Shown: positions 1 to 10,135, counted from the first letter of the stretch. The stretch is 64,000 bases of DNA from Qipengyuania proteolytica (GCF_019711565.1 NZ_JAIGNN010000002.1:558001-622000), one strand, 5' to 3'. Notes: generated by a model from the letters alone, not told the origin. Made by a program: numbers and translations.

Positions 1-18
1 GCCCCCCGATTTTCCCGA

Positions 19-543
19 TTACTTGGCCTTCTTGGCCTTGTTCGCTTCGGTCCGCGCAGCCTTCTTCTCGTGCTCCGGCTGGGCCTTGGCGATCACTTCG
101 ACCGAACCACCGGCCTTCTCGACCGCTTCGATCGCACCCTTCGAGGCACCGGCCACAAGGAACTTGACCTTGGCGGTCAATTCACCCTTGCCGAGCAGGC
201 GGACGCCGTCCTTGCCGCCGCGTGCGAGGCCGGCGGCCTGCAGCGCTTCGTGGTCGATGACCTTCTTGGCATCGAGCTTCTTGGCGTCGATGAACTTCTG
301 GACCATGCCCAGGTTCACTTCGGCGAAGTCCTTGCCGAACGGGTTGTTGAAGCCGCGCTTGGGCAGGCGCATGTGTAGCGGCATCTGGCCGCCTTCGAAG
401 CCCTTGATGGCGACGCCCGAACGGCTCTTCTGGCCCTTCTGGCCGCGGCCGCCGGTTTTGCCTTTGCCCGAACCGATGCCACGGCCCACGCGGATGCGGG
501 ACTTACGGGCGCCGGGATTGTCGCGGATGTCGTTCAGTTTCAT
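19..543 (-). CDS. rplO: 50S ribosomal protein L15
   Basis: L15 is a late-assembling large-subunit protein that contacts 23S rRNA. The 174-residue product opens [16 protein letters not shown] and carries the Gly/Lys-rich N-terminal segment ([18 protein letters not shown]) typical of the family, then the [15 protein letters not shown] block. It ends in a Lys/Ala-rich tail of about 20 residues that E. coli L15 lacks. An upstream in-frame ATG exists at 552, but the ATG at 543 matches the family start and has GAG about 8 nt upstream. It is the last spc-type gene in the window, 94 nt after rpmD; only 18 nt remain to the left edge, where secY would be expected. Confidence 0.97.
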   Translation of the reverse strand: MKLNDIRDNPGARKSRIRVGRGIGSGKGKTGGRGQKGQKSRSGVAIKGFEGGQMPLHMRLPKRGFNNPFGKDFAEVNLGMVQKFIDAKKLDAKKVIDHEALQAAGLARGGKDGVRLLGKGELTAKVKFLVAGASKGAIEAVEKAGGSVEVIAKAQPEHEKKAARTEANKAKKAK

Positions 544-637
544 GATGTGCACTCGCTTTCGCTTTTGTTCGCGCTGAAAAATGGAAGCGGCCCGCTATCG
601 CAGCAGGCCGCCCCCGTCAAACTATACCGTCGGCTGG

Positions 638-823
638 TTAGTCGACGATCTGCACAAGATGCGGGATCTTGGCGATCGCGCCACGCACCTCGGGGGTGTC
701 TTGGCGGGTGACCGTCTTGTGCATCTTGTTGAGCCCAAGACCGATCAGGATCTTGCGCTGGCTTTCCGGACGGCGGATCGGCGAACCGATCTGCTTGATG
801 GTGATGGTGTCGTTCTTCGCCAT
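638..823 (-). CDS. rpmD: 50S ribosomal protein L30
   Basis: L30 is a small large-subunit protein. The 61-residue product ([18 protein letters not shown]...) has the compact L30 fold sequence with [11 protein letters not shown] and the C-terminal [14 protein letters not shown], and is of normal family length. The ATG at 823 is preferred over the in-frame TTG at 826. It follows rpsE by a few bases in the canonical spc order (rpsE-rpmD-rplO) and is surely co-transcribed. Confidence 0.96.
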   Translation of the reverse strand: MAKNDTITIKQIGSPIRRPESQRKILIGLGLNKMHKTVTRQDTPEVRGAIAKIPHLVQIVD

Positions 824-828
824 CAATC

Positions 829-1605
829 TTACTCCGCAATAGCGGCGGCGTCGGCTTCAGCCTCGGCCTCCGATGCGCCACCACGGCCGAGCAGGTCGGC
901 GACCTTCTTGCCGCGACGCTGGGCCACCGACTTCGGCGAAGTCTGGTTGGTCAGCGCGTCGAAGGTGGCGCGGATCATGTTGTAGGGGTTCGAGGTGCCG
1001 ACCGACTTGGTCACCACGTCGGCGACGCCGAGGCTCTCGAACACGGCGCGCATCGGACCACCGGCGATGATGCCGGTACCCGGAGGCGCGGTGCGAACGG
1101 TGACCTTGCCGGCACCGAAGCGGCCGTTGCCGTCGTGATGGAGGGTGCGGCCCTCCTTCAGCGGGACGCGGACCATCTTCTTGCGCGCAGCGGCAGTCGC
1201 CTTGCTGATCGCTTCCGGCACTTCGCGGGCCTTGCCCTTGCCGAAACCGACGCGGCCTGCACCGTCACCGACCACGACCAGCGCAGCGAAACCGAAGCGC
1301 TTGCCGCCCTTCACCGTCTTGCTGACGCGGTTGATGTGGACGAGCTTCTCGATGATGCCATCGTCTTCTTCCTCGCGGCGGTTGCCACGACGATCGTCGC
1401 GACCACGGCCACGACCGCGGCCTTCACCGCGCTCGCCACCGCGACCACGGCCACGGCCCTGGCGCGGCTGACCTTCGTCGCCCTGCGCGGGCGACTGGTT
1501 TTCAGCTGCTTCCGACGGCGTGTCGGCGATTGCCGGCTGCTCGTTGGTCACCGCGGTTTCCGTCTGTGCGGTCACGGTTTCTTCGGTCTTGTTTTCGTCA
1601 GCCAT
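829..1605 (-). CDS. rpsE: 30S ribosomal protein S5 with long acidic/RG-rich N-terminal extension
   Basis: S5 acts in decoding fidelity on the small subunit. The conserved core begins near residue 83 ([20 protein letters not shown]) and continues through [13 protein letters not shown] and [15 protein letters not shown]. Ahead of it lie about 75 extra residues: an acidic, Gln/Glu/Thr-rich stretch, then [23 protein letters not shown] repeats, predicted to be disordered. E. coli S5 is 167 residues; this one is about 258. Two adjacent ATGs (1608 and 1605) are possible. The second has the better spacing from GGAG, and the first overlaps the rplR stop by one base. The extension is inferred to be lineage-typical of sphingomonads rather than an error, because the frame is open and the codon use is normal. 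Confidence 0.96.
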   Translation of the reverse strand: MADENKTEETVTAQTETAVTNEQPAIADTPSEAAENQSPAQGDEGQPRQGRGRGRGGERGEGRGRGRGRDDRRGNRREEEDDGIIEKLVHINRVSKTVKGGKRFGFAALVVVGDGAGRVGFGKGKAREVPEAISKATAAARKKMVRVPLKEGRTLHHDGNGRFGAGKVTVRTAPPGTGIIAGGPMRAVFESLGVADVVTKSVGTSNPYNMIRATFDALTNQTSPKSVAQRRGKKVADLLGRGGASEAEAEADAAAIAE

Positions 1606-1607
1606 CA

Positions 1608-1952
1608 TCAGAACTCCAGCCCGCCTTCGCGGGCGGCGTCGGCCAGCGCCTTGACGCGGCCATGAAACAGGAAGCCGCCGCGATCGAACACAACGGTGGT
1701 GACGCCGGCCTTCTTGGCAGCAGCAGCGATGTCGCTGCCGACCTGCTTGGCGGCGTCGACATTGGCACCCGAGCCCTTCGCGCCCAGCGTCGAGGCTGCG
1801 GCAAGGGTCTTGCCGGCCGCATCGTCGATGATCTGCGCGTAGATGTGCTTGCCGGTGCGGTGCACAGACAGGCGGGGCTTGCCACCCGACACGCTCTTGA
1901 GAGCGGTACGGACGCGGCGACGGCGGCGTTCAAAGAGAGAGAGCTTTGCCAT
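1608..1952 (-). CDS. rplR: 50S ribosomal protein L18
   Basis: L18 binds 5S rRNA in the central protuberance. The 114-residue product starts [19 protein letters not shown] and contains the family blocks [18 protein letters not shown] and the C-terminal [24 protein letters not shown]. The frame stays open further upstream to 2057, but that stretch lies inside rplF, and the ATG at 1952 is the family start. It sits between rplF and rpsE with 1-2 nt spacing, so translation is probably coupled. Confidence 0.97.
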   Translation of the reverse strand: MAKLSLFERRRRRVRTALKSVSGGKPRLSVHRTGKHIYAQIIDDAAGKTLAAASTLGAKGSGANVDAAKQVGSDIAAAAKKAGVTTVVFDRGGFLFHGRVKALADAAREGGLEF

Positions 1953-1953
1953 C

Positions 1954-2487
1954 TTACTTCTTCTTCCCTTCCTTGCGGAAGATGTATTCGCCGCGGTACT
2001 TGATGCCCTTACCCTTGTAGGGTTCGGGCTTGCGCCAGCGGCGGACCTCGGCGGCAAACTGGCCCACGGCCTGCTTGTCGATGCCGGAAATCTCCACGGT
2101 TGTCTGGTCCGGGGTCTTCACTTCGAGACCTTCGGGAACCTCGAGATCGACGTCGTGCGAATAGCCGAGCTGCAGCTTCAGGGTCTTGCCCTGCGCGTTG
2201 GCACGGTAGCCCACACCGGTAATCTCAAGGACCTTGGTGAACCCTTCGGTCACACCTTCGACCAGGTTCGAAACCAGCGTCCGCTGCATGCCCCAGTGGT
2301 TGCGGGCAGCGCGCGTGTCGTTGGCCGGCTTGACCGAAATCTCGCCGTCTTCGAGCTTGTAGTCGATCAGGTCCGAAAGACCCATGGTGAGGGTGCCCTT
2401 GGGGCCCTTCACGCTGAGCGTTTCGCCTTCGATCTTGGCCTCGACCCCGCTCGGGATCGCGACCGGCTTCTTGCCGATGCGGCTCAT
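1954..2487 (-). CDS. rplF: 50S ribosomal protein L6
   Basis: L6 binds near the GTPase-associated region of the 50S subunit. The 177-residue product ([21 protein letters not shown]) has the expected two tandem alpha/beta repeats and the C-terminal signature [22 protein letters not shown]. Length matches the family. The stop of rpsH and the start of rplF share a base at 2487, indicating coupled translation in the spc block. Confidence 0.98.
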   Translation of the reverse strand: MSRIGKKPVAIPSGVEAKIEGETLSVKGPKGTLTMGLSDLIDYKLEDGEISVKPANDTRAARNHWGMQRTLVSNLVEGVTEGFTKVLEITGVGYRANAQGKTLKLQLGYSHDVDLEVPEGLEVKTPDQTTVEISGIDKQAVGQFAAEVRRWRKPEPYKGKGIKYRGEYIFRKEGKKK

Positions 2488-2882
2488 CAGAACACCTCCG
2501 CCAGCACTTCGCCGCCGACGTTCTGGGTGCGGGCTTCCGCGTCGGAAAGCACACCCTTCGGCGTCGAGACGATGGTGATGCCGAGGCCGTTGCGCACGAT
2601 CGGGAGTTCCTTCGAACCCGAATAGACGCGGCGGCCCGGCTTGGAGACGCGAGCGACATGCTTGATCGCAGGTTCGCCCTCGAAATACTTCAGTTCGATC
2701 CGCAGCTGCGGGTGCTTGCCCGAAGTGTCGTCGCTGAAGCCACGGATGTAGCCTTCGCGCTGAAGCACTTCGAGGACGTTCGCACGCAGCTTGCTGGCGG
2801 GCGAAAGGACGCTGTCCTTCTTCGCGCGCTGGCCGTTGCGGATGCGGGTGAGCATGTCACCCAGGGGATCGGTCATAGCCAT
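2487..2882 (-). CDS. rpsH: 30S ribosomal protein S8
   Basis: S8 is a primary 16S rRNA binder and in E. coli the translational repressor of the spc operon. The 131-residue product ([22 protein letters not shown]) ends with the S8 signature containing [20 protein letters not shown] and GGEVLAEVF. Length is standard. It lies 11 nt after rpsN. I did not identify an S8-like target site near rplE, where the E. coli repressor binds. Confidence 0.98.
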   Translation of the reverse strand: MAMTDPLGDMLTRIRNGQRAKKDSVLSPASKLRANVLEVLQREGYIRGFSDDTSGKHPQLRIELKYFEGEPAIKHVARVSKPGRRVYSGSKELPIVRNGLGITIVSTPKGVLSDAEARTQNVGGEVLAEVF

Positions 2883-2893
2883 CTATCGATTCC

Positions 2894-3199
2894 TCACCAG
2901 CTCGACTTGGTCAGGCCCGGAATCAGGCCCTTGTTGCCGAGGTCGCGCAGTTCGATGCGGTTCAGGCCGAACTTGCGGTAGTAGCCGCGCGGGCGGCCGG
3001 TGGTCGAGCAGCGGTTGCGCACCCGGGTCGGGTTCGCGTTGCGCGGCAGTTCAGCCATCTTGAGCCGCGCCATCAGGCGTTCGGTCTCGTCGAGCGACTT
3101 GTCGTCCGCGATAGCCTTCAGCTTCGCGTACTTGTCCGCATACTGCTTCACGAGCTTCTTGCGACGCTCGTTCTTGTTGATCGAACTCAGTTTCGCCAT
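2894..3199 (-). CDS. rpsN: 30S ribosomal protein S14, long zinc-free type
   Basis: S14 is a small-subunit head protein. The 101-residue product ([24 protein letters not shown]) is the long form. It lacks the CxxC...CxxC zinc ribbon of the short form and has [31 protein letters not shown] near the C-terminus. It lies between rplE and rpsH as in the canonical spc order, 26 nt after rplE. Confidence 0.98.
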   Translation of the reverse strand: MAKLSSINKNERRKKLVKQYADKYAKLKAIADDKSLDETERLMARLKMAELPRNANPTRVRNRCSTTGRPRGYYRKFGLNRIELRDLGNKGLIPGLTKSSW

Positions 3200-3225
3200 T
3201 GGACTTAAGTTCCTCTATTAGCGGC

Positions 3226-3804
3226 TCACGCCGCCTCCTTCTCTTCCGACTTTTCAGCCGGGAACGGGAAACCGAACAGCTTCAGAAGCTCGCGAGCCTC
3301 TTCGTCGGTCTTCGCCGTGGTGGTGACGATGATGTCCATGCCCCGGACCTTCTCGATCTTGTCGTACGAGATTTCGGGGAAGACGATCTGTTCCTTCAGG
3401 CCCATGGCGTAGTTGCCACGACCGTCGAAGGACTTCGGATTGAGGCCACGGAAGTCGCGGATGCGGGGCATTGCGACGGTGACCAGGCGATCGAGGAATT
3501 CGAACATGCGTTCGCGGCGCAGGGTGACCTTGCAACCGATCGGCATGCCTTCACGCAGCTTGAACTGCGCGATCGACTTCTTGGCCTTGGTGATGACCGG
3601 CTTCTGGCCGGCGATCAGGGCCATTTCCTCGGCAGCCGTCTGGACCTTCTTCTTGTCCTGGCTCGCTTCGCCAACGCCCATGTTGAGCGTGATCTTTTCG
3701 AGCTTGGGGACTTCGAGGCGATTCTTGTAACCGAACTTCTCGGTCATCGCCTTGACGATCTGGTCCTCGTACTTCTGCTTCAGGCGGGGGGTATATTCAG
3801 CCAT
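3226..3804 (-). CDS. rplE: 50S ribosomal protein L5
   Basis: L5 binds 5S rRNA and contacts the P-site tRNA. The 192-residue product begins [16 protein letters not shown] and includes the family segment [18 protein letters not shown] and [23 protein letters not shown]. The ATG at 3804 is preferred over an in-frame ATG at 3819 because GGGGAG lies 7 nt upstream of it. It overlaps the end of rplX by 8 nt. The last ten residues (EKSEEKEAA) form a charged tail beyond the core. Confidence 0.96.
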   Translation of the reverse strand: MAEYTPRLKQKYEDQIVKAMTEKFGYKNRLEVPKLEKITLNMGVGEASQDKKKVQTAAEEMALIAGQKPVITKAKKSIAQFKLREGMPIGCKVTLRRERMFEFLDRLVTVAMPRIRDFRGLNPKSFDGRGNYAMGLKEQIVFPEISYDKIEKVRGMDIIVTTTAKTDEEARELLKLFGFPFPAEKSEEKEAA

Positions 3805-4117
3805 CGATGGTCTCCCCACTCTTCACGGCAACGCGCACCTTCTTGCCGTCCTTCGTTTCGAAACGGACGCGGGTGGGCTTGCCATCCTTCGGGTCTGCCA
3901 GGGCAACCTTGCTGATGTGCATCGGCGCTTCGAAACGGTCGATGCCACCCTGCGGGTTGGTCTGGGTCGGCTTGCGGTGACGGGCGGCGATGTTCACGCC
4001 TTCGACGACGATCTTGCCGTCCTTGGGCATGACCTTCGCGACGGTACCTGTCTTGCCCTTGTCCTTGCCGGACAGGACAACGACGCTGTCACCCTTCTTG
4101 ATCTTAGCGGCGGCCAT
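3797..4117 (-). CDS. rplX: 50S ribosomal protein L24
   Basis: L24 initiates 50S assembly by binding the 5' end of 23S rRNA. The 106-residue product has the N-terminal KOW motif ([20 protein letters not shown]) and the [21 protein letters not shown] segment. It overlaps rplE by 8 nt at its end and shares a base with the rplN stop at its start, consistent with coupled translation. Confidence 0.97.
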   Translation of the reverse strand: MAAAKIKKGDSVVVLSGKDKGKTGTVAKVMPKDGKIVVEGVNIAARHRKPTQTNPQGGIDRFEAPMHISKVALADPKDGKPTRVRFETKDGKKVRVAVKSGETIDG

Positions 4118-4485
4118 TACAGCACCTCCGGAGCAAGCGAGATGATCTTCATGAAGCCGCGGCCGCGCAGTTCGCGGACCACCGGGCCGAAGATACGGGT
4201 GCCGATCGGCTCTTCGTTCTTGTTGACGAGCACCGCGGCATTGCTGTCGAAGCGGATCACGCTGCCATCGGGGCGGCGGACGTCCTTCTTCGTGCGCACG
4301 ATGACGGCGCGATGGACATCGCCCTTCTTCACCTTGGTGCGCGGCTGGGCTTCCTTGACGGAAACCACGATCACGTCGCCCACGGAAGCAGTCCGGCGCT
4401 TGGAGCCGCCCAGTACCTTAATGCACTGGACGCGCTTGGCGCCGCTGTTGTCCGCGACGTCGAGATTGGATTGCATCTGGATCAT
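4117..4485 (-). CDS. rplN: 50S ribosomal protein L14
   Basis: L14 lies at the subunit interface. The 122-residue product ([19 protein letters not shown]) is a typical bacterial L14 with [22 protein letters not shown] and the C-terminal [24 protein letters not shown]. Length equals the family standard. There is a 62-nt spacer to rpsQ. Confidence 0.98.
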   Translation of the reverse strand: MIQMQSNLDVADNSGAKRVQCIKVLGGSKRRTASVGDVIVVSVKEAQPRTKVKKGDVHRAVIVRTKKDVRRPDGSVIRFDSNAAVLVNKNEEPIGTRIFGPVVRELRGRGFMKIISLAPEVL

Positions 4486-4547
4486 CGATCCGGTTCCTTC
4501 TCAATGGCTTGCCGAAACCTGTCCGGCAGTTCCTACGTCAAATCGGT

Positions 4548-4838
4548 TCAGTTACCTGCGGCTGCGACGTCGAGGTCGGCCTCGACGGCCTGCGTGCCGC
4601 CAGCGGTAACACGGTCGATCACCTGCCAGGTCTTGGTCTTGGAGATCGGCTTGGTTTCTTCGATGCGCACGACGTCACCGAGCGTGAACTCGTTGTTCTC
4701 GTCGTGGGCGTGGTACTTCTTCGAGCGACGGATGATCTTCCCGTAGAGGGGGTGCTTCACCTTGCGCTCGACGAGAACGGTCACGGTCTTGTCGGTCTTG
4801 TCGGAGGTGACGGTCCCGATCAGGATACGCTTGGGCAT
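4548..4838 (-). CDS. rpsQ: 30S ribosomal protein S17
   Basis: S17 is a primary 16S rRNA binding protein. The 96-residue product ([21 protein letters not shown]) has the OB-fold core with [24 protein letters not shown] and [20 protein letters not shown]. It carries about ten extra C-terminal residues ([13 protein letters not shown]) compared with E. coli. It is positioned between rpmC and rplN as expected. Confidence 0.97.
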   Translation of the reverse strand: MPKRILIGTVTSDKTDKTVTVLVERKVKHPLYGKIIRRSKKYHAHDENNEFTLGDVVRIEETKPISKTKTWQVIDRVTAGGTQAVEADLDVAAAGN

Positions 4839-4848
4839 GGTCTACTCC

Positions 4849-5058
4849 TTAAGCCTTCGCCGCTTCCGAGCGCGAACGCTCGTTCTGCAGCGTCTTGATC
4901 TTGGCGATCGTGCGGCGAACTTCGCGGATGCGGGCCGGAGCCTCGAGCTGGTTCGTCGCCGCCTGGAAGCGGAGGTTGAACTGCTCGCGCTTCAGCGTGG
5001 TCAGCTCTTCGGCCAGCTGGTCGTCCGACTTCTGGCGCAGGTCTTCGGTCTTGGCCAT
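4849..5058 (-). CDS. rpmC: 50S ribosomal protein L29
   Basis: L29 sits at the peptide exit tunnel. The product of about 69 residues ([32 protein letters not shown]) has the two-helix L29 pattern ending in [17 protein letters not shown]. Adjacent ATGs occur at 5061 and 5058. GGAGG lies 6 nt before 5058 and only 3 nt before 5061, so 5058 is chosen. The start overlaps the rplP stop (TGATG). Confidence 0.95.
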   Translation of the reverse strand: MAKTEDLRQKSDDQLAEELTTLKREQFNLRFQAATNQLEAPARIREVRRTIAKIKTLQNERSRSEAAKA

Positions 5059-5492
5059 CATTCGCCTCCGAGGTGCGAGGTGTCGCCCAGGCGGGCAACG
5101 ACCTTGGTCTTGATCGGCAGCTTCATCGCTGCGCGCTCGAACGCTTCGGCGGCCAGCGGGCCGGCAACGCCGTCGAGCTCGAACAGGATGCGGCCCGGCT
5201 TCACGCGAGCGGCCCAGTATTCGATCGAGCCCTTGCCCTTACCCTGACGGACTTCGGCGGGCTTCTTCGACACCGGCACGTCCGGGAACACGCGGATCCA
5301 CAGGCGTCCCTGACGCTTGATGTGGCGCGTGATCGCACGACGGGCGGCTTCGATCTGGCGAGCCGTGATCCGCTCGGGCTCCAGCGCCTTCAGGCCGTAC
5401 GACCCGAAATTGAGCGTGGTGCCGCCCTTGGCGTTGCCATGGATCTTGCCCTTGAACGCCTTGCGGTACTTGGTTTTCTTCGGTTGCAGCAT
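5058..5492 (-). CDS. rplP: 50S ribosomal protein L16
   Basis: L16 is needed for the peptidyl-transferase region and tRNA accommodation. The 144-residue product ([19 protein letters not shown]) includes [20 protein letters not shown] and the RMGKGKGS-like block here as [19 protein letters not shown]. Length is close to the family (136-144). It ends at the rpmC start and is 21 nt downstream of rpsC. Confidence 0.98.
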   Translation of the reverse strand: MLQPKKTKYRKAFKGKIHGNAKGGTTLNFGSYGLKALEPERITARQIEAARRAITRHIKRQGRLWIRVFPDVPVSKKPAEVRQGKGKGSIEYWAARVKPGRILFELDGVAGPLAAEAFERAAMKLPIKTKVVARLGDTSHLGGE

Positions 5493-5513
5493 GGTTCTTT
5501 CCTAATCCTGCAA

Positions 5514-6209
5514 TCAGCGCGCCGGACGGACGCCCGAGGTCTGGGCTTCCATCATGAGGCGGTCCTGGGCGGTCGGGTCATGCGCCATGATCTCGCCCTT
5601 GAAGATCCAGCACTTGATGCCGATGATCCCATAGGCGGTCAGCGCTTCGGCTTCCGCATAGTCGATGTTCGCGCGCAGCGTGTGCAGCGGAACGCGGCCT
5701 TCGCGGTACCATTCCACGCGGGCAATTTCTGCACCGCCGAGGCGGCCGCCGCAGGTGATCTTGATGCCTTCGGCACCGAGACGCAGGGCGGACTGCACGG
5801 CGCGCTTCATCGCGCGGCGGAAAGCGACACGGCGGACCAGCTGGTCGGCGATGCCCTGGGCGACGAGCTTGGCGTCGATTTCCGGCTTGCGGATCTCGAC
5901 GATGTTCAGCTTCACTTCGCTGGCGGTCATGGTCGACAGCTTGGCGCGCAGCTTCTCGATGTCCGCGCCCTTCTTGCCGATGATCACACCGGGTCGGGCT
6001 GCATAGATCGAAATGCGGCACAGCTTGGCCGGACGCTCGATCACCACCTTCGAGATTGCTGCCTGCGGCAGGGCCTCGAGGATGTACTTGCGGATCTCGA
6101 CGTCTTCGCTGAGCAGCTTGGCGTAGTCGCGCCCTTCGGCGTACCAGCGGCTGTCCCAGGTGCGGTTGATCTGCAGGCGCAGACCGATCGGGTTGCTCTT
6201 GTGGCCCAT
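5514..6209 (-). CDS. rpsC: 30S ribosomal protein S3
   Basis: S3 lines the mRNA entry channel. The 231-residue product ([26 protein letters not shown]) has the KH domain around residues 40-110 (including [16 protein letters not shown]) and the C-terminal S3 domain with GLKGxKI-type sequence [20 protein letters not shown]. Length is typical. It is separated from rplV by 1 nt. Confidence 0.98.
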   Translation of the reverse strand: MGHKSNPIGLRLQINRTWDSRWYAEGRDYAKLLSEDVEIRKYILEALPQAAISKVVIERPAKLCRISIYAARPGVIIGKKGADIEKLRAKLSTMTASEVKLNIVEIRKPEIDAKLVAQGIADQLVRRVAFRRAMKRAVQSALRLGAEGIKITCGGRLGGAEIARVEWYREGRVPLHTLRANIDYAEAEALTAYGIIGIKCWIFKGEIMAHDPTAQDRLMMEAQTSGVRPAR

Positions 6210-6210
6210 C

Positions 6211-6588
6211 TTACGCCTCTTCCTGCTCGCGGACGACGATGCGCAGGCGGCTGAACGGCTTCAGGATGCGCGTCGACTTGCCGCGGCCACGGGTGTGGAA
6301 GCGCTTCATCGTGATCGACTTGCCCACCGAAGCCTCGGCAACGACCAGGGCGTCGACATCGAGGTTGTGGTTGTTTTCCGCATTGGCGATCGCCGAAGCG
6401 AGTACCTTGCTGGCGTCCTTCGCCATCGCTTTCTTGCTGAAGGCGAGGATGTTCATGGCCTCTTCGGCCTTTTTGCCGCGGATCAGCCCGGCGACGAGGT
6501 TCAGCTTCTGCGCCGAGCCACGGATCGTGGTCCCGACGGCCAGCGCCTCGTTGTCGGCAACGCGACGGGGAGCTTTCTGCTTGCTCAT
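6211..6588 (-). CDS. rplV: 50S ribosomal protein L22
   Basis: L22 forms part of the exit tunnel; its beta-hairpin loop is a macrolide-resistance locus in other bacteria. The 125-residue product has [20 protein letters not shown] and the C-terminal signature with [20 protein letters not shown]. It shares one base with the rpsS stop. The N-terminus ([16 protein letters not shown]) is a little longer than in E. coli. Confidence 0.97.
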   Translation of the reverse strand: MSKQKAPRRVADNEALAVGTTIRGSAQKLNLVAGLIRGKKAEEAMNILAFSKKAMAKDASKVLASAIANAENNHNLDVDALVVAEASVGKSITMKRFHTRGRGKSTRILKPFSRLRIVVREQEEA

Positions 6589-6863
6589 CAGCGCTTACCC
6601 TTCTTGTCGGCGGCGTGACCCGGGAAGGTCCGGGTCGGCGCGAATTCGCCGAGCTTGTGGCCGACCATCTCTTCCGAGACGGAGACCGGGATGAACTTGT
6701 GGCCGTTGTACACGTTGAACGTGAGACCAACGAACTGCGGCAGGATGGTGCTGCGGCGCGACCAGGTCTTGATCGGCTTCGCATTGGTGGTGTCCTGCGC
6801 GTCTTCGGCCTTCTTCAGAAGGCTGAGTTCGACGAACGGACCTTTCCAGACGGAACGTGCCAT
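6588..6863 (-). CDS. rpsS: 30S ribosomal protein S19
   Basis: S19 is in the 30S head and contacts 50S L5. The 91-residue product ([21 protein letters not shown]) contains the diagnostic [22 protein letters not shown] and [20 protein letters not shown]. Length matches the family. It lies 6 nt after rplB. Confidence 0.98.
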   Translation of the reverse strand: MARSVWKGPFVELSLLKKAEDAQDTTNAKPIKTWSRRSTILPQFVGLTFNVYNGHKFIPVSVSEEMVGHKLGEFAPTRTFPGHAADKKGKR

Positions 6864-6869
6864 GTCCGG

Positions 6870-7706
6870 TTACCTCTTCTTCTTGGCGTGCCGCGAACGG
6901 ATGATCATCTTGTCCGTCTGCTTGTTGTTACGCGTACGGGCGCCCTTGGTCGGCTTGCCCCACGGAGTGACCGGGTGACGGCCACCGCTGGTGCGGCCTT
7001 CACCACCACCGTGCGGGTGGTCGACCGGGTTCTTGGCGACACCACGGGTGAGCGGCTTGATGCCCATCCAGCGACGACGACCGGCCTTGCCCAGGTTCTG
7101 GTTCTGGTTATCCGGGTTCGACACGGCGCCAACGGTACCCATGCAGTCGGCGCGCAGGTAACGCTGCTCGCCGCTGTTGAGGCGCACGATGACCATGCCG
7201 CGGTCACGGCCGACCAACTGGACGTAGGAGCCTGCGGCGCGGGCGATCTGGCCGCCCTTGCCCGGCTTCATTTCCACGTTGTGGCAGATCGTGCCGACCG
7301 GCATCTGGCCGAGCAGCATGGCGTTGCCAGGCTTGGTGTCGCACTTCTCCGACGCGATGACCTTGTCGCCGACAGCAAGGCGCTGCGGGGCGAGGATGTA
7401 GGCCAGTTCGCCGTCTTCGTACTTCACCAGCGCGATGAAAGCGGTGCGGTTCGGGTCGTATTCCAGACGCTCGACCGTGCCTTCGACGTCCCACTTGCGA
7501 CGCTTAAAGTCGACATAGCGGTACTTCTGCTTGTGGCCGCCGGCCATGCCGCGCGAAGTGACGTGGCCCTTGTTGTTGCGGCCACCGGTCTTGCGCTTGC
7601 CTTCGACGAGCGACTTCACCGGCTTGCCCTTGTAGAGGCCCGACTTGTCGACGAGGATCAGGCCGCGACGGCCCGGGCTCGTGGGTTTGTAGTTCTTGAG
7701 TGCCAT
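6870..7706 (-). CDS. rplB: 50S ribosomal protein L2
   Basis: L2 is a central 23S rRNA binder near the peptidyl-transferase centre. The 278-residue product ([19 protein letters not shown]) has the conserved segments [39 protein letters not shown] and the C-terminal [20 protein letters not shown]. Length is standard. It follows rplW by 14 nt. Confidence 0.98.
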   Translation of the reverse strand: MALKNYKPTSPGRRGLILVDKSGLYKGKPVKSLVEGKRKTGGRNNKGHVTSRGMAGGHKQKYRYVDFKRRKWDVEGTVERLEYDPNRTAFIALVKYEDGELAYILAPQRLAVGDKVIASEKCDTKPGNAMLLGQMPVGTICHNVEMKPGKGGQIARAAGSYVQLVGRDRGMVIVRLNSGEQRYLRADCMGTVGAVSNPDNQNQNLGKAGRRRWMGIKPLTRGVAKNPVDHPHGGGEGRTSGGRHPVTPWGKPTKGARTRNNKQTDKMIIRSRHAKKKR

Positions 7707-7720
7707 TTCTCTCTAGCCCC

Positions 7721-8032
7721 TCAGATACCGCTGGTGACGTCGATGGGCTTACTGTCAGCAGTAAGCGTCACGATCGCCTTCTTCATGTCGGTGCGCTTGT
7801 AGGGCTTGCCCTTCCAGCGCTTGGTCTTGCCCTTCACAACAACGGTATTCACGTTCGCAACCGTCGCACCGAAGATCGCCTCGACGGCTTCCTTGATCTG
7901 CGGCTTGGTGGCATCGCCCGCGACCTTGAAGACCACGGCGTTGTGTTCCGACGCCAGAGTTGCCTTCTCGGTGATGTGCGGTGCGAGCACGACGTCGTAG
8001 TGACGCGCTTCCACTTCCTGCTTCTTAGCCAT
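7721..8032 (-). CDS. rplW: 50S ribosomal protein L23
   Basis: L23 is the docking site for trigger factor and SRP at the tunnel exit. The 103-residue product has [21 protein letters not shown] and the loop [20 protein letters not shown]. Its start overlaps the end of rplD by 8 nt, so the pair is probably translationally coupled. Confidence 0.97.
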   Translation of the reverse strand: MAKKQEVEARHYDVVLAPHITEKATLASEHNAVVFKVAGDATKPQIKEAVEAIFGATVANVNTVVVKGKTKRWKGKPYKRTDMKKAIVTLTADSKPIDVTSGI

Positions 8033-8660
8033 TGAAACGGGCCTCCAGCTTCTCGACCGCGTCCTTGGTGAGGACCAGCGTGTCGTGCTTCAGGATGTCG
8101 TAGACGTTCGCGCCCATGGCCGGCAGGACGTTGACGCCCGGCAGGTTGTTGGCAGCCTTCTTGAAGCCGTCGTTGACGCTTTCGCCGTCAATCACGAGAA
8201 CCTTGCCGTTCCAGCCGTTCTTGCCGAAGGTGGCGGCGAGAGCCTTGGTCTTGGCGTCCTTGAGCTCGAGGCTGTCGACGACGACGAGGCCGTCCTTCGC
8301 CTTGCTCGACAGGGCCATCTTCAGGCCGAGGGCGCGCAGCTTCTTGTTGAGCGACTGGTTGAAGTCGCGCTTGCGGGCACCGTGGGCCTTGCCGCCGCCG
8401 ATGAAGATCGGAGCTGCACGGTCACCGTGACGGGCCGTACCGCCGCCCTTCTGGCGACCGAACTTCTTGCCGGTGCGGGCAACGTCCGAACGCTCGCGCG
8501 TCGGGCGGGCAGTGCCGCGGCGGTTTTCGAGCTGCCAGGTGACAACGCGGTGCAGGATGTCGGCACGCGGCTCGACCCCGAACACGTCGTCGTTGAGCTC
8601 GATTTCGCCCCCCGAACCGCTGACGGCCTTGCCGTCGATTTTCTGGACCTTCACCTTCAC
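8025..8660 (-). CDS. rplD: 50S ribosomal protein L4
   Basis: L4 is an early assembly protein and, in E. coli, the feedback repressor of the S10 operon by attenuation and translation. The 211-residue product ([19 protein letters not shown]) has the extended tunnel loop with [20 protein letters not shown] and the C-terminal [15 protein letters not shown] segment. The same operon carries a candidate attenuator in its leader (10136-10181), so L4 is the natural candidate effector; this is inference only. Confidence 0.97.
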   Translation of the reverse strand: MKVKVQKIDGKAVSGSGGEIELNDDVFGVEPRADILHRVVTWQLENRRGTARPTRERSDVARTGKKFGRQKGGGTARHGDRAAPIFIGGGKAHGARKRDFNQSLNKKLRALGLKMALSSKAKDGLVVVDSLELKDAKTKALAATFGKNGWNGKVLVIDGESVNDGFKKAANNLPGVNVLPAMGANVYDILKHDTLVLTKDAVEKLEARFNG

Positions 8661-8663
8661 GGA

Positions 8664-9530
8664 TCAGCCCTCCTTGTTGTCGTCCGCGCCGGTGTCGGCT
8701 GCGGGCGTGTCGGTGGTGGTTTCGGCGTCTACACCGGCTTCCTGTGCCTTGAGCAGGGCTTCCTGCTGCTCGGCGGAGACTTCGGTGCCGACTTCGTGCT
8801 CGGCTGCGCTTTCGACGAGGCCGGGTGCCGCTTCTTCAGTGGCGAAATCGGCTTCGTTGCGGCGCATCACGCCCGGGAACGGCAGCTCGCCATGCTTGAT
8901 CTTCACGGCATCCTTGACCAGCAGCCAGCCGTTCTTCGAACCCGGGACCGAACCCTTGACGAAGAGCAGGCCACGCTCGGCGTCGGTGCGCACGATCTCG
9001 AGGTTCTGCTGGGTGCGCTGACGGTCGCCCATGTGGCCGGCCATCTTCTTGCCCTTGAACACGCGGCCCGGATCCTGGCGGTTACCCGTCGAACCGTGCG
9101 AACGGTGCGAGAGCGACACACCGTGGGTGGCGCGAAGACCGCCGAAGCCCCAGCGCTTCATGGCGCCGGCAAAGCCCTTACCCTGGGTGTGGCCGGTGAT
9201 GTCGACCTTCTGGCCGGCGACGAAGTGCTCGGCCGAAATGCGGGCACCGACCGGAAGCAGCGCTTCTTCGGTGTCAACGCGGAATTCGGCGACCTTCATC
9301 TTCAGCGGAACCTCAGCCTTGGCGAAGGCTTCACGCTGCGGCTTGTTCACGTTCTTCTGCTTGGCTTCGCCCGAACCGACCTGGACCGCGAAGTAACCAT
9401 CGCGATCGGCAGTGCGGTGGGCAGTAACCTGGCAATCTTCCAGTGCGAGAACGGTGACCGGCACGTGCCGACCGTCCTCCTGGAAGAGGCGGGTCATCCC
9501 GACTTTCTTTGCGATAACGCCTGTGCGCAT
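8664..9530 (-). CDS. rplC: 50S ribosomal protein L3 with acidic C-terminal extension
   Basis: L3 organises the peptidyl-transferase region. The 288-residue product starts [20 protein letters not shown] and has the core signature [20 protein letters not shown] and [21 protein letters not shown]. The core ends near residue 225, followed by about 60 acidic, Ala/Glu/Thr-rich residues ([20 protein letters not shown]...). E. coli L3 has 209 residues. The tail has normal codon use and looks disordered. The gene is separated from rpsJ by an unusually long, structured 246-nt spacer. Confidence 0.97.
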   Translation of the reverse strand: MRTGVIAKKVGMTRLFQEDGRHVPVTVLALEDCQVTAHRTADRDGYFAVQVGSGEAKQKNVNKPQREAFAKAEVPLKMKVAEFRVDTEEALLPVGARISAEHFVAGQKVDITGHTQGKGFAGAMKRWGFGGLRATHGVSLSHRSHGSTGNRQDPGRVFKGKKMAGHMGDRQRTQQNLEIVRTDAERGLLFVKGSVPGSKNGWLLVKDAVKIKHGELPFPGVMRRNEADFATEEAAPGLVESAAEHEVGTEVSAEQQEALLKAQEAGVDAETTTDTPAADTGADDNKEG

Positions 9531-9776
9531 CGTAAACTCCTAACACAGAGGCACCCCGGCCCATCCGAGGTGCTTGCCAGCCCGTTTATGATGCGTCGCC
9601 CCGTCCGGGCTGAGTGCTTCCGCGGCTTGCGCCTTGGGAGCGAGACGGGGGACGCAGACCCGGATCAGATCCGGCGGTATCCCGATGTCTTGCCGGACCT
9701 TGCGATCCGGCGGGGCAATCGAGAGCCCCTGAACTTCCGGCCGGTTTAAGGTCCTGCCGGGGACCGGATCAGCGGC
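9531..9776 (-). other. structured 246-nt spacer between rpsJ and rplC
   Basis: No gene is seen here. The spacer is far longer than elsewhere in the block and is rich in inverted repeats. One arm pair of about 12 bp lies at 9593-9605 and 9644-9655. Hairpins follow at 9660-9674 (CCGGAT/ATCCGG), 9692-9711 (GCCGGA/TCCGGC) and 9750-9765 (GGTCC/GGACC). None is followed by a clear T-run on the minus strand. It could be a regulatory leader for rplC, an RNase processing region or a decayed repeat. Confidence 0.6.
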
Positions 9777-10088
9777 TTAGGCCAGCTTGATCTCGACGTT
9801 CACGCCAGCCGCGAGGTCGAGCTTCATCAGCGCGTCGACGGTCTGGGCGTTCGGCTGCACGATATCGAGCAGGCGCTTGTAGGTGCGCACCTCGAACTGC
9901 TCGCGCGACTTCTTGTCGATGTGCGGGCCGCGGTTCACGGTGAACTTCTCGATACGCGTCGGCATGGGAATGGGGCCACGAATAAGAGCACCCGTACGAC
10001 GTGCGGTTTCTGCGATTTCACCAGTTGCCTGGTCGAGAACGCGATGATCGAACGCCTTGAGGCGAATGCGGATATTCTGAGCTTCCAT
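9777..10088 (-). CDS. rpsJ: 30S ribosomal protein S10
   Basis: S10 is a small-subunit head protein also known as NusE for its role in antitermination. The 103-residue product ([20 protein letters not shown]) has [20 protein letters not shown] and the C-terminal [19 protein letters not shown], all standard. It is the first gene of the S10 block. A strong promoter candidate and a terminator-like hairpin lie upstream (10136-10259), so its expression may be attenuated. Confidence 0.98.
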   Translation of the reverse strand: MEAQNIRIRLKAFDHRVLDQATGEIAETARRTGALIRGPIPMPTRIEKFTVNRGPHIDKKSREQFEVRTYKRLLDIVQPNAQTVDALMKLDLAAGVNVEIKLA

Positions 10089-10135
10089 TTCCTACACCGA
10101 TGCGAAAGAGCCACGCGGCCTGATTTTCAAACCGC

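Noticed and set aside
19..552. Alternative rplO start at 552 adding three residues
   Set aside because: The MKLNDIR start is the family start and has the better-placed ribosome-binding site.
8085..9749. Open frame opposite rplD, rplC and the rplC-rpsJ spacer
   Set aside because: It spans three features of the S10 operon and has no protein-like conservation.
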